Shown here: positions 24,763 to 33,850 of the stretch, one piece after another
How positions within the stretch are numbered: the first letter of the stretch is position 1
Layout: each line of letters starts with the position of its first letter
Source of the DNA: Paenibacillus taihuensis
GTDB lineage: Bacteria > Bacillota > Bacilli > Paenibacillales > Paenibacillaceae
Reading direction: 5' to 3'
Assembly (NCBI RefSeq): GCF_003386535.1
Contig: NZ_QTTN01000014.1
Location: 1-64,000 of the forward strand
DNA length: 64,000 nt
Translations under genes and position numbers: made by a program
Notes under the pieces: model-generated
The model's database searches: none
What the model was told of the DNA's origin: nothing
What the model saw: the letters and a program-made list of their open reading frames with translations, nothing else

Positions 24763-26100
24763 ATGAGGATGATCAAGGTTTCAGTTATTATGCCTGTTCA
24801 TAATGTGGAGCCCTATTTGAGAGATTGTCTAGATAGCGTGGTTAAGCAAACGTTAAAAGATATCGAGATTATATGCGTCAACGATTGCTCAACGGATCAA
24901 TCGTTGGACATTTTAAAGGAATATGAGGCTCGTGATTCTCGAATTATTGTAATAAACAACGAAGCTAAGCAAGGGGCAGCAAAGTCAAGGAACCTTGGAA
25001 TGGAGTATGCAAGAGGAGAATACCTGGCGATTATTGACTCAGACGATTTTTGTGACCTTCAAATGTTGGAGATTTCATACAATAGATGTGCGGAATACGA
25101 CGCGGATTTGGGAACTTATGACTATTACAAGTATAATAATATAACGAAAAGCACGTTTCATTTGTCGTTCCCTTTGTATTTTATGAGGGAATTCGAGGGC
25201 AGTTGTTTTAGTTTTGAGCAACTGAACGATCAAGTATTTCAGCTAATCAATTGTGCCCCATGGAACAAATTATATAAAAGAGTCTTTGTAATAGAAAGTG
25301 GATTTAAATTTCAGGATATAAAAAACTGTAACGATAACTTTTTTGGATATATGATATTAACTAAGGCCCAAAAAGTTATATACATTGATACGGATAAGCC
25401 CTTGTATTATTATCGAGTCAATCTACAAAATCAAATCACAAGTAATGTTCATTGGAATCCTAAATGTGTGCTTGAGGCATTAATAGCCGTTAAGAATTCA
25501 ATGAAGGAACTCGGCATCTTTGAACGATATAAACGAAGCTTTTACTCGCGTGCGGTTGATAACTTTTATTATATGTTCGAAAAATCCGAGGGGAATTATC
25601 GAGAACTTTACCAACTCATTCAAGATGAAGGCTTGAAAGAATTGGACATGATGGATTGCGGTCAAGAAAATTTTATCAGTAAATATGAGTATTACCGGTA
25701 TTTATATTTAAAAAATGACGAATTTGACGACAGGCTTAAGCCAAATGCATTATTCAAAAACAATGAACTATTTCATTTTTTAATTAGTGCGGGCTATAAG
25801 TATGGATTATGGGGATACGGGGCATTCGGCAAATCTTTTTATCATGCTTGCCATGAGCATCATCTTGATTTGAGCTGTATAATTGACGAAGACATTACAA
25901 AATTAGGGTTGCAGGTGGATGGCCTCGCAATTCAGTCATTCGAGAGTGCCAGCAAGATAGTAAACGCGGTAATTGTGACGAATAGTCAATTCAGTAAAGA
26001 CATTTATCGTGTCATTCGTCAATCTGGCAGGGAGATCAAATTAATCGATATAGATAGTTATCTTCGGTTAGGCTTGAAAATAGAAGAATGTATTTTTTGA
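24763..26100 (+). CDS. GT2 glycosyltransferase with C-terminal Rossmann-like domain
   Basis: A 445-residue protein. The GT2 domain (residues 1 to about 240) has VSVIMPVHNVEPYLRDCLDS, ICVNDCSTDQSLD and the IDSDDF motif near 88. The last 110 residues form an extra alpha/beta domain beginning YGLWGYGAFGKSFYHAC, with a glycine-rich loop and IIDEDITKLG. This resembles the start of the next protein (VVYGTGKVAEQYMDQI). The start is ATG at 24763, or ATG at 24769, after GGGGG. Base composition is AT-rich compared with the flagellar genes. Confidence 0.82.
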   Translation: MRMIKVSVIMPVHNVEPYLRDCLDSVVKQTLKDIEIICVNDCSTDQSLDILKEYEARDSRIIVINNEAKQGAAKSRNLGMEYARGEYLAIIDSDDFCDLQMLEISYNRCAEYDADLGTYDYYKYNNITKSTFHLSFPLYFMREFEGSCFSFEQLNDQVFQLINCAPWNKLYKRVFVIESGFKFQDIKNCNDNFFGYMILTKAQKVIYIDTDKPLYYYRVNLQNQITSNVHWNPKCVLEALIAVKNSMKELGIFERYKRSFYSRAVDNFYYMFEKSEGNYRELYQLIQDEGLKELDMMDCGQENFISKYEYYRYLYLKNDEFDDRLKPNALFKNNELFHFLISAGYKYGLWGYGAFGKSFYHACHEHHLDLSCIIDEDITKLGLQVDGLAIQSFESASKIVNAVIVTNSQFSKDIYRVIRQSGREIKLIDIDSYLRLGLKIEECIF

Positions 26101-26104
26101 AAGG

Positions 26105-27556
26105 ATGTCGATTAGTGAAGTGAAGTTTAAACTGCCTGTTGAAGCATTCACGAAGTCTGCCCTCGTAGTCGTTTATGGTACGGGTAAAGTGGCCGAACAA
26201 TACATGGATCAAATAGAAGAAATTAAATTGGGGGATAAAGTTGCATTTTTTGCAAATACTTATCCATCGGAAGCGAAGGAGTTTAGAGGGAAACCGGTAT
26301 TAAGCCTGCAGCAACTGCGAGAGCACCCAGAAAAAAAACAATGGATATATGTTGTTGCAGCATACTTGGACTCCCAGCCTATTGTGGATACTTTACGGGA
26401 AATTGGAATCGATAACTCCAATATTGTAACGCCAAAGCCTGTTGAGATGGAAAATAACTCTGTGTACTACCCTCTATATCGTGGGGTAGTTAAGCATATT
26501 TTTATATACCCTGAGATTACTGAAGATTTCATATTTAATGACATAGAGAGAAGATTGAAATGGTATTTACCGAACAGGTCCAGTTTGGATGTATTTATAT
26601 CTCATACTTCTGAAAACGAACAACAGTGGCGAAGACAATTAGAGGCATGTGACCTGATACTCGTATGGAAAAAGGATAGATTAGCAGATGAATGTTTAAA
26701 CGAGTTTAAAGTGAAAATAGCTTGCGTAGATCCGGAGTACTCTGATACACCTGAGGCCATAATTTATTCTTTTCTGTATTTTCGAACGCTCCATAATGTG
26801 CAGAGGAAAGAGTATCTCTCTCAATCGATATTGAACTTCGAACGTATGAAAAGTCAATTTAGTAATATAGAGCTGGCTTATGTTTTCGGCACAGGGCCCT
26901 CACTTGAGAAAGCATGGGATGTGAAATTAGAGCCATCCATTAAAATTATTTGTAATACTATTGTAAAGAATTCTGACTTAGTAGAAAAGATAGGAGCAGA
27001 TATTCTCGTATTCTCTGACCCGCTATGGCTAAGTTACACGGGATTTGGAGAAGAATATAGAAAATATGTTATTAATTTTCTAGAAAATAAAAAAAGGTTT
27101 TGCATCGTCCCAGAGGTGTATGTGCCGTTATTGCTTACCTATTTCCCGCAAGTGAAAGAACAATTGATTGGCATTCCGGTGATTAGTTCGTCATTTAATA
27201 TTCCATCAGCTGATTCGTTTGCGGTTAAGCAAACCTATAATGTACTGACAAGACTTGGATTGACGACGGCTTCTGCATTAGCACCACTTGTTTATATTCT
27301 GGGATGTGACGGGATTCCACTAACAGAAGGACGTCAATGGGAACACAGTCAATCGACGCCTGATAACGACGTTAAAGATGAGGTTTACCTTGCACATGCT
27401 TCTTATTTTCGTTATAACGATCCCCGCGCTTATTATGAACGGCATTATCGGCTCATGGAAGAACTGCTTGAGTTCGGCGAACGCCAGGGAATCACTTATC
27501 GATCATTGGCCCCTTCCTATATTCCAGCTTTAGCGAGTCGCCAAATGTCGTCTTAA
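26105..27556 (+). CDS. DUF115/Maf-like protein, putative nonulosonate transferase
   Basis: A 483-residue protein I cannot assign with certainty. Residues 1-115 form a Rossmann-like domain (VVYGTGKVAEQYMDQI). From about residue 255 it resembles the DUF115 (MptE-like) domain of motility-associated factors: VFGTGPSLEK, then IICNTIVK, ADILVFSDPLW, and near 395-425 ASALAPLVYILGCDG with a later H residue. Maf proteins transfer pseudaminic or legionaminic acid to flagellin, and a legionaminic pathway lies downstream. It could instead be a GT42-like sialyltransferase. ATG at 26105 directly abuts GAAAGG, an unusually tight ribosome site. Confidence 0.55.
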   Translation: MSISEVKFKLPVEAFTKSALVVVYGTGKVAEQYMDQIEEIKLGDKVAFFANTYPSEAKEFRGKPVLSLQQLREHPEKKQWIYVVAAYLDSQPIVDTLREIGIDNSNIVTPKPVEMENNSVYYPLYRGVVKHIFIYPEITEDFIFNDIERRLKWYLPNRSSLDVFISHTSENEQQWRRQLEACDLILVWKKDRLADECLNEFKVKIACVDPEYSDTPEAIIYSFLYFRTLHNVQRKEYLSQSILNFERMKSQFSNIELAYVFGTGPSLEKAWDVKLEPSIKIICNTIVKNSDLVEKIGADILVFSDPLWLSYTGFGEEYRKYVINFLENKKRFCIVPEVYVPLLLTYFPQVKEQLIGIPVISSSFNIPSADSFAVKQTYNVLTRLGLTTASALAPLVYILGCDGIPLTEGRQWEHSQSTPDNDVKDEVYLAHASYFRYNDPRAYYERHYRLMEELLEFGERQGITYRSLAPSYIPALASRQMSS

Positions 27557-27564
27557 AAAAGATA

Positions 27565-28266
27565 CTAATACTCATCATGAAATGGAAGTGTCTGCAAGGG
27601 CAGCTTAAACTCAGCATCATTCTCAACGAATTGGGTGATTAACGTAGATATTTTTTGAAACACAAGCGCATTACCCATGGGACTTAGATGATACCCGTCT
27701 GAGTGCAAATAATTGTTCGGATGATAAGGGTCCACTTCGGAAGCCATGTCCACAAAAAACACCTGGTGGAAATCGACACTTTGCTTCAATATGGAATTAT
27801 ATAAAGCAATAGAATCCAATACACCCGGCGATTTTTGTTCTAGGTAAGCCGCGCATGGTAAGATGCCTATTAGGATTAGCCGGACATGAGGACGCAAATA
27901 CAAAGCCTTAAGGCATGCACTGAGGCGGGACTCGAACTCATTTGGAGAAGTTTTTGGAGAACCATTATTCTCTTTACGTGGCCAGCAATCAACCAGACCG
28001 ATCTGCAATATGATGACATTTGGCTCCATGAAATATAATTGATTAGCGAATTCATCATGAATTTGTACCATTGTAAATGCTCTTCCCGCACGATTCGTGA
28101 CGATAGGATGTGGCTCCGGATATACTTTCGAGAGCCATTCAGACAAGCGGGCACCATATGTATGACGGAAGGAGACGGCAAGAGGCTCGTCATCTGCCGG
28201 ATTATATTCATGGGCATGTCGCGGTCGTGGCAGTGCTAGAGAATCTCCAAGAATGAGAACGTGCAT
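27565..28266 (-). CDS. SGNH/GDSL-type hydrolase
   Basis: A 233-residue minus-strand protein. The N-terminal block HVLILGDSLALPRP carries the GDS nucleophile serine. QIGLVDCWPR is probably block III with its usual Asn replaced, and the late SDGYHLSP block has the catalytic Asp and His. SGNH enzymes act as esterases or acyltransferases on carbohydrates. In this island it may add or remove O-acyl groups on the glycan. The ATG at 28266 follows AGGAGTG on the minus strand; the frame is open further upstream. It converges with the gene at 26105 with only 8 bases between them. Confidence 0.8.
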   Translation of the reverse strand: MHVLILGDSLALPRPRHAHEYNPADDEPLAVSFRHTYGARLSEWLSKVYPEPHPIVTNRAGRAFTMVQIHDEFANQLYFMEPNVIILQIGLVDCWPRKENNGSPKTSPNEFESRLSACLKALYLRPHVRLILIGILPCAAYLEQKSPGVLDSIALYNSILKQSVDFHQVFFVDMASEVDPYHPNNYLHSDGYHLSPMGNALVFQKISTLITQFVENDAEFKLPLQTLPFHDEY

Positions 28267-28326
28267 GTGGAACACTCCTGAGTAATTGATTAGGATCAGT
28301 ATATCATGATGAATCGAGGTTTGAAT

Positions 28327-29355
28327 ATGAAAAAGGTTGCAATAATCGGCTTGGGACCTATGGGGATTCGACATATCCAGGCATGTCGCAACTCGAAAGA
28401 GTTGGACTTGGCGGGCGGCGCCGATTTGAATGTGGCAAGAGTAGAAGAATTAATATCCGATGGATTTCTGCCAAGCGGCGGCGGATTTTCCGATTATAAA
28501 CAAATGATAGTAGAGCTTAAACCGGATATTGTTGTGATCTCCACAAATGCTCCGAGCCATTACGATATATTCCACGAGGTAGTTAATCTGGGAGTCAAAA
28601 ATATATTGTGTGAGAAGCCGATAGCTACATCAATCGAGCAAGCAATTAATATGATAGAAACAGCTAGCCTATACGATGTCCTTTTACTTGTTAATCATTC
28701 TCGCCGTTGGTGTCTCGATTATGTTGAACTGAAGTCTCTGTTGGAGATCGGTGAGATTGGAAAGGTAGAAAGCGTAACATTCTCGATGGGCGGAGGGCAG
28801 ATGGGTTGCAATGGAATGCACATATTTGATCTAATCTCCTACTTGACAGGAGCAAGAGTAGACAAATTAATAGGATTTCTAAACGATGAAGGAGTAGAAA
28901 ATCCGAGAGGCAAACATTTTTTTGATCCGGGGGGTTACGCACTAGTTCATCTGGATTGCGGAATTCGCGTATACTTTGAAATGACAGAGGATCTAGGAAT
29001 CCCTCCCTTGCTGATTATTAATGGTACCTATGGCAGGGTGACAATAGAAGAAACAAAAAAAAGGATGACGGTTGAAAAAAGAGCATCTGAAGATTGCGAA
29101 TTGCCAGTAACCCGATATGGAACGCCACTGAAACACGTCACAGAGCATTTTTTCGAGCATTTGGATATTGTAGAACTGACACGGGTGGGCTTAGAGAATC
29201 TAGCTAAGGGAGAAATTCTGGCGGACCCCTCCGATGCATTGAAGGCACTAGAGGTTGTTATCGCGATTCATGCTTCTCATGAAATGGGAAACAAGATGAT
29301 AATGCTCCCAATTAATGAAAATCATACAATTGAGAAAGTGTTTTCGTTCACATAA
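28327..29355 (+). CDS. Gfo/Idh/MocA family oxidoreductase
   Basis: A 342-residue NAD(P)-dependent sugar oxidoreductase. It has the N-terminal dinucleotide-binding motif VAIIGLGPMGIRHIQA and the family motif ILCEKPIATS near residue 97, followed by the VNHSRRW substrate-site segment. Enzymes of this family oxidise, reduce or help rearrange sugars and inositols. ATG at 28327 follows GAGGT; the frame is open from 28306. It is transcribed divergently from the SGNH hydrolase, with both promoters in 28267-28326. The substrate is unknown. Confidence 0.87.
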   Translation: MKKVAIIGLGPMGIRHIQACRNSKELDLAGGADLNVARVEELISDGFLPSGGGFSDYKQMIVELKPDIVVISTNAPSHYDIFHEVVNLGVKNILCEKPIATSIEQAINMIETASLYDVLLLVNHSRRWCLDYVELKSLLEIGEIGKVESVTFSMGGGQMGCNGMHIFDLISYLTGARVDKLIGFLNDEGVENPRGKHFFDPGGYALVHLDCGIRVYFEMTEDLGIPPLLIINGTYGRVTIEETKKRMTVEKRASEDCELPVTRYGTPLKHVTEHFFEHLDIVELTRVGLENLAKGEILADPSDALKALEVVIAIHASHEMGNKMIMLPINENHTIEKVFSFT

Positions 29356-29385
29356 TATTTTTTTCGAGATTGGGTGGAATAGGGT

Positions 29386-30351
29386 ATGATGAAGATAGCT
29401 ATCATTGGTACCGGGGGGATAGCTTCGGCCTATATGCAGGCTTTGCGTTGGGGAAACGCTAACTGCAGATTTAAATTACAGCCTATGGCAGCGGTCAATC
29501 GTTCGGAACAGGGAAATGCTAGAGCGGTTGCACTGGGAATAGATAACGTATATTTGGATATTGATGTCATGATCGAGAAAGAGCAGCCGGATGGTTTAAT
29601 TTGCTCCGTTGGAGCTACAGAGATCGTAGATGTGATGAAGAAGCTAATTCCGTATGGAATTCCTATATTGGTTGAGAAGCCACCTGGTCTAAACATTGGC
29701 GAGACAGAACAATTGCTTGCAATGGCACAATCTTATCGGACGAGCGTCATGGTTGGATTCAACCGACGATTCTATAGTGTAGTTGAACAAGCCAAACAGC
29801 AGATTGATGTTTCTGGCGGTTTGCTAGGAATGCGGTTAGATGGGTTTGAGCGTTACCGCATGTTGAAAGAACAAGGATACACTGCCGAAGCGCTCGAGAG
29901 ATTGTTAACGACAAATTCAATACATTGCATAGACCTAATCCGTTTTTACGCAGGTGATATACTGGATGTTCACGCTTTTGAAAATCAATTTAGTAAAGAA
30001 CCGTTTAATCATCGGTACGCGGCAATGATTAGGACACAGTCGAATGTTGCCGTCACTTTTCAGGCATTTTGGCATGCTCTTGGGAATTGGAGTTATGAGT
30101 TATACATACCTGATGGTAGAATTTCTTTTTCAAACTTGGAGAAGGGTGTTTATTCTACTCGCTCTACTCAAGTCGTTGAGTTGACCCCGCAACAAGAAGA
30201 TATAGAGGCCAAACCAGGCTTTGTAAGAATGTTGGAGTATTTTGCGAATCATGTTGTCCGGCTGAAAACCAGCTACAACGGTAAACACTCATTATTAGAT
30301 GCAGTTGAAACGATGGATTTGATTCGTCGACTGTCGTTTTCCAAACAATAG
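29386..30351 (+). CDS. Gfo/Idh/MocA family oxidoreductase, second copy
   Basis: A 321-residue enzyme of the same superfamily as its upstream neighbour but clearly distinct in sequence. The NAD(P) site is IAIIGTGGIASAYMQA, and VEKPPGLN occupies the place of the EKP motif near residue 96, followed by VGFNRRFY. The pair may carry out successive redox steps on one nucleotide sugar. The start is ATG at 29386 or 29389. The first ISL3 relic begins 12 bases after its stop, so anything that once followed may have been displaced. Confidence 0.87.
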   Translation: MMKIAIIGTGGIASAYMQALRWGNANCRFKLQPMAAVNRSEQGNARAVALGIDNVYLDIDVMIEKEQPDGLICSVGATEIVDVMKKLIPYGIPILVEKPPGLNIGETEQLLAMAQSYRTSVMVGFNRRFYSVVEQAKQQIDVSGGLLGMRLDGFERYRMLKEQGYTAEALERLLTTNSIHCIDLIRFYAGDILDVHAFENQFSKEPFNHRYAAMIRTQSNVAVTFQAFWHALGNWSYELYIPDGRISFSNLEKGVYSTRSTQVVELTPQQEDIEAKPGFVRMLEYFANHVVRLKTSYNGKHSLLDAVETMDLIRRLSFSKQ

Positions 30352-30362
30352 CCATTTTATAT

Positions 30363-31641
30363 GGCTCAAAGCCGAAACCAGTGCTTGACGAATTAATCCA
30401 TGGGTAGAAATGGATAAACATCTGCTGTTCCTGTATTGTTGTAATTCCCAAACCACAACAAAAGGAACAAGCAGACGCAAACCTAGTATATCAACGAACT
30501 TCTTAACATACCAGAGTTACATATCAACCAGATTCTATTTGCCAACTGCAATGAACTTAATATGGAGGCCATACCGGTCGAACAACGTTAATGTTGTCCG
30601 ATCTGTCTGTCCGTTATGCAAGTTATTCGTTAAGGGCACAAATGGGATGCGGATTATCCGCCATCTCCCTGTCTTCGAAAAGAGATCCTATCTCTAAGTA
30701 CCGGCTATTCGCTTGTATTGTACAGCCTGGTGACACACAGTGCTCGCATGCAACAAGCACCGACGAGTACGGTACAACGTATGCACCACGAAGCCATTCC
30801 ACAGATGAGTAGCCTCGTTCAAACCAAAGCCTGGGGAGAGGCAAAAGCGGTGACTGAGTTGGTGCTAGGCGTGGATGACTTCGTTATCCAAGAAAGGTCA
30901 TACCTACAACACTGGCGTTGATAATCTTCGCAGCGAAACATGCTCGATTTGCTGGCGGGACGGAAGCTGGAAGACTTGCGAACCTATGCTGCCGCCCATC
31001 CAGACTTCTGTCTCCTGCAGCCCAAAGCGGTTGTGATGGATCTGGCTCAAGCCTATCATACGTGGATCAGCAAATGTTCCCCAAAGCGATCCGGATTGCC
31101 GAGCGATTTCATGCGCATGGTTATGTAATCGAGTGCGTACAGGTTCGAAAGACCATTCAACAGCGGTTATCGCCGCGCGTACGAACATTTCTGAAATCCC
31201 ATCATCGCTTGCTAAATCCGCCTGCAGACGCATTGAATGAGGATTGCCGCAAGCGATTAGAAAATTTGCTGAACTATGGTTCGTTGCTACGCAGCGCATG
31301 GGATGGGAAGAAGCCTTCACAACTTGGTATGGCTGTTCTCAACCGTTGCCATTGCCGAAGTCGGTTTTGAACGGTGGTGCATACAAGGTGATCAATCTTT
31401 CATTCGGCCGTTCAAAGCCTCGTAAGAACTATGCGGAATTGGCAGCAAGAAGAGATCATCAATTATCATCGTTGCCAATGGATGAACGCCACGATAGAAG
31501 GTCGGCACAACCGCATTAAGCATTCCAACTTCTCCATTACTTCATACGATATCGTAACTACTACAAAGACGGCATCCTGGTGGAATGTAATTGGCACCGC
31601 ATGATGTGATAATCGTCAAGCACTGATTTTGAGGTTGAGCC
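30363..31641 (+). mobile_element. Decayed ISL3-family insertion sequence
   Basis: Terminal inverted repeats are visible. The left end begins GGCTCAAAGCCGAAACC and continues AGTGCTTGACGA. The right end, read on the minus strand, begins GGCTCAACCTCAAAATC and continues AGTGCTTGACGA. The element is about 1.28 kb. I found no convincing 8-base target duplication. It carries only a broken transposase. Confidence 0.78.
30580..31600 (+). pseudogene. ISL3-family transposase remnant
   Basis: Transposase pieces lie in different frames. They include a CPLCKLF zinc-finger fragment near 30600-30690, AKAVTELVLGVDDF near 30840-30890, MLDLLAGRKLEDLRTYAA at 30940-30990, and later fragments around ERFHAHGYVIECVQ and RLENLLNYGSLLRSAW. 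The same segments occur, also broken, in the element at 32241-33642. Multiple frameshifts and stops mean no functional protein can be made. Confidence 0.8.
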
Positions 31642-31656
31642 TATTTTTTATTGGAA

Positions 31657-32163
31657 TTAGTGAAATTTTTTTTTTGCTTTTAGGGTTTCGTAATGTTCAA
31701 CATTTCTGCTTTTAATGAATTTAGCAGGATGTCCTCCATAAATTGCATACTTAGGTACGTCTGAAACGACAACACTGCCTGCTTGGATGATTGCCCCTTC
31801 TCCAATGGTCACTCCGCCCAGAACAATGACTCTAGTACCCAACCAAACATTATCTTCTATAGTAATAGACTTTACAATGTAAGTGTTATCATACGGGATG
31901 GCATTTCCATTATCATAATTGTGGACATCCGTAATCATCAAACACTCTTCACCTGAGTGGAAATTATCTCCGATTGAGACCTTCCCTCTGCCTGCAATTT
32001 TCATTCCGTTAAAGCTTACATTGTTGCCCAAATAGGTATTGCGAGTAACGATCGATTGATGACCAACGAACAATCCGTTTCCAACTTTCGCTACTTTACG
32101 TGAAACTTTCCTAGTCCACCATTTCACACGAATAGCACGCTTTAGACGGTTTATTAATTTCAT
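31657..32163 (-). CDS. Hexapeptide-repeat acyltransferase
   Basis: A 168-residue left-handed beta-helix acyltransferase of the maltose/galactoside O-acetyltransferase type. Hexapeptide repeats run from about residue 35 to 150 (for example [43 protein letters not shown]). DVHNYD provides the catalytic-type histidine. It would acetylate a sugar, probably in the glycan made here. It looks intact, is on the minus strand and lies between two decayed ISL3 elements, 15 bases from the end of the left one. The ATG follows AAGGAGAG on the minus strand. Confidence 0.85.
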   Translation of the reverse strand: MKLINRLKRAIRVKWWTRKVSRKVAKVGNGLFVGHQSIVTRNTYLGNNVSFNGMKIAGRGKVSIGDNFHSGEECLMITDVHNYDNGNAIPYDNTYIVKSITIEDNVWLGTRVIVLGGVTIGEGAIIQAGSVVVSDVPKYAIYGGHPAKFIKSRNVEHYETLKAKKKFH

Positions 32164-32240
32164 AATTGTAACTCTCCTTAGAAATGAATGTTTCGTTCTC
32201 TGAACAATTTCCTTCAGTATAAATTTAGGGAAAAATTAGG

Positions 32241-33642
32241 GTTTGAACTAAAAATTGGCGGTTGAATTTTTCAACTCGACAAGTGAAGACGATTGCATTC
32301 AATTAAAATGCCAGCTTTATAGCACTCCCGATTACGGGTGAAGTAGTGCCTCCGCTGGTAAGCCTTGATGCGAGTATGCCTTCCTTCAATGGCTACTTTC
32401 GTCCAGCGATAACGATGGTAGTTCACGATTTCATCTTGCCAATTGCGCATGGTATTCAAGGTGCTTCTTACAGAAGCATGGTCGATGTTCTCGCCTTGTT
32501 ACAACCATCGGATAAAACCTAAGCGGGCCATGGAGACATTCGATGAATAGTCATAACACTGAGAAAAGGCTAAGGCTTCCTTCCATTCCCAAATGCTACG
32601 TAGGACTGGCGAGAAGGCAAGGAGAGTTTCTAACTGAGCTTTGCTCTTTTTAGTCAGGCTTTCGACAGAGAGATTTAAAAATCGATGAGGACTTTTCAAG
32701 ATCGTGCTAGCCCTGGGGGAAAGCGTTTGCTGGACAGACTTGCGCACGTCCTGGACACTTTCGATCACATATCCGTGAATATGGAAGCGATCCTCAACGC
32801 GGATGGTGTGTGGGAAACATTTACTGATCCATGCGTGATAGGCTTGAACCAAGTCCATCACAACCGCTTTGGGGTTTAGTGCTAGAAAGTCGGGATGCTC
32901 AGGCGCATAGGCACGAAGATCTTCGAGTTTACGTCCCGCTAGCAAATCCAGCATGGTTTCCCCGCGAAGATTATGAATAGCAGTATTGTACGTGTACCCC
33001 TTTTTGATGGCAAAGTCGTCGACACCCAGTACCAAGCCTGACGCGTCCCGAGCTTCCTGCCATACTGTTCGGCTAAGTGTTTTCTTTTTTCTGGAAGAGC
33101 GTTCTGATGCATGCGCTGTACCGTACTGACAGGCGCTTCTTGCATTCTTGCGCTATGTGCTGCCGTGGAGCCAAGGGCTTGTTCTACCGTTTGAGCACGA
33201 AAAGCCCAGCTATATTGCTGTTTAGGACCTACAAAGTCATACATCCAAACGAAACTGATTCGGCAACCTCTACAAACCAAGCGAATGGCGGGAACAAGAA
33301 GATAGTTTTTTCTTCCAAAGATACTCAAATGCTGAATTTTACGCCGTTTATTCCGACCGTCACGCCTGACATCTTGTTCGGAGTGACAGACGGGCAAGCT
33401 TATTAATAAGCTACAGGAGATGCCTCGAGAAGAACTTCCTGTATATCCGTAGTGATGATTTGTTGAAGGTGAAGTTCTGGTAATCCGAGCAATTCGTTGA
33501 TATACTGGATTTGCATCTGTCATTTCCTTTTCTTGTTGTTGGGTAGGACTTACAACAATAAAGGATTTACAGATGTTTTTCCATTTTAATCCTCGCTCAA
33601 CACGAACTCAATTTTTTCAACCGCTAATTTTGGTTTTGAGCC
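32241..33642 (-). mobile_element. Decayed ISL3-family insertion sequence, second copy
   Basis: The right end, read on the minus strand, begins GGCTCAAAACCAAAATTAG and continues CGGTTGAAAA. The left end begins GGTTTGAACTAAAAATTGG and continues CGGTTGAA. The repeats differ from those of the element at 30363, so this is a different member of the same family, about 1.4 kb, in opposite orientation. No clear target duplication was found. Confidence 0.75.
32271..33523 (-). pseudogene. ISL3-family transposase, frameshifted
   Basis: Three minus-strand pieces together resemble one transposase. The N-terminal part is at 33523-32939 (including EQALGSTAAHSARMQEAPVS), the catalytic middle at 33035-32499 (MVLGVDDFAIKKGYTYNTA, then MLDLLAGRKLEDLRAYAPEH), and the C-terminal end at 32459-32271 (NWQDEIVNYHRYRWTKVAIE). 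Frame changes near 33000 and 32480 break it. It is better preserved than the copy at 30580-31600. Confidence 0.82.
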
Positions 33643-33850
33643 AAATTTATTATACTATTAATTATTATTACTAATAAAGAAGTTCTTGATGAGAGTAGGT
33701 CTCTATAGTTGGAAAATAACTCTTGGTTTTTTAACTGATAATACAAGCATTTTTCCTAATGAATGTCGGGACATCTTCCGAATAAATAAGAGAGGTTTAA
33801 ATCGTACTAGCGGAACCGAACTTTATATAAAAATCTCGGGAGTGAAGAAC

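Noticed and set aside
30363-33642. A simple composite transposon carrying the acyltransferase
   Set aside because: The two elements have different terminal repeats, both transposases are broken, and no matching target duplication at the outer ends was seen. A composite unit cannot be supported.
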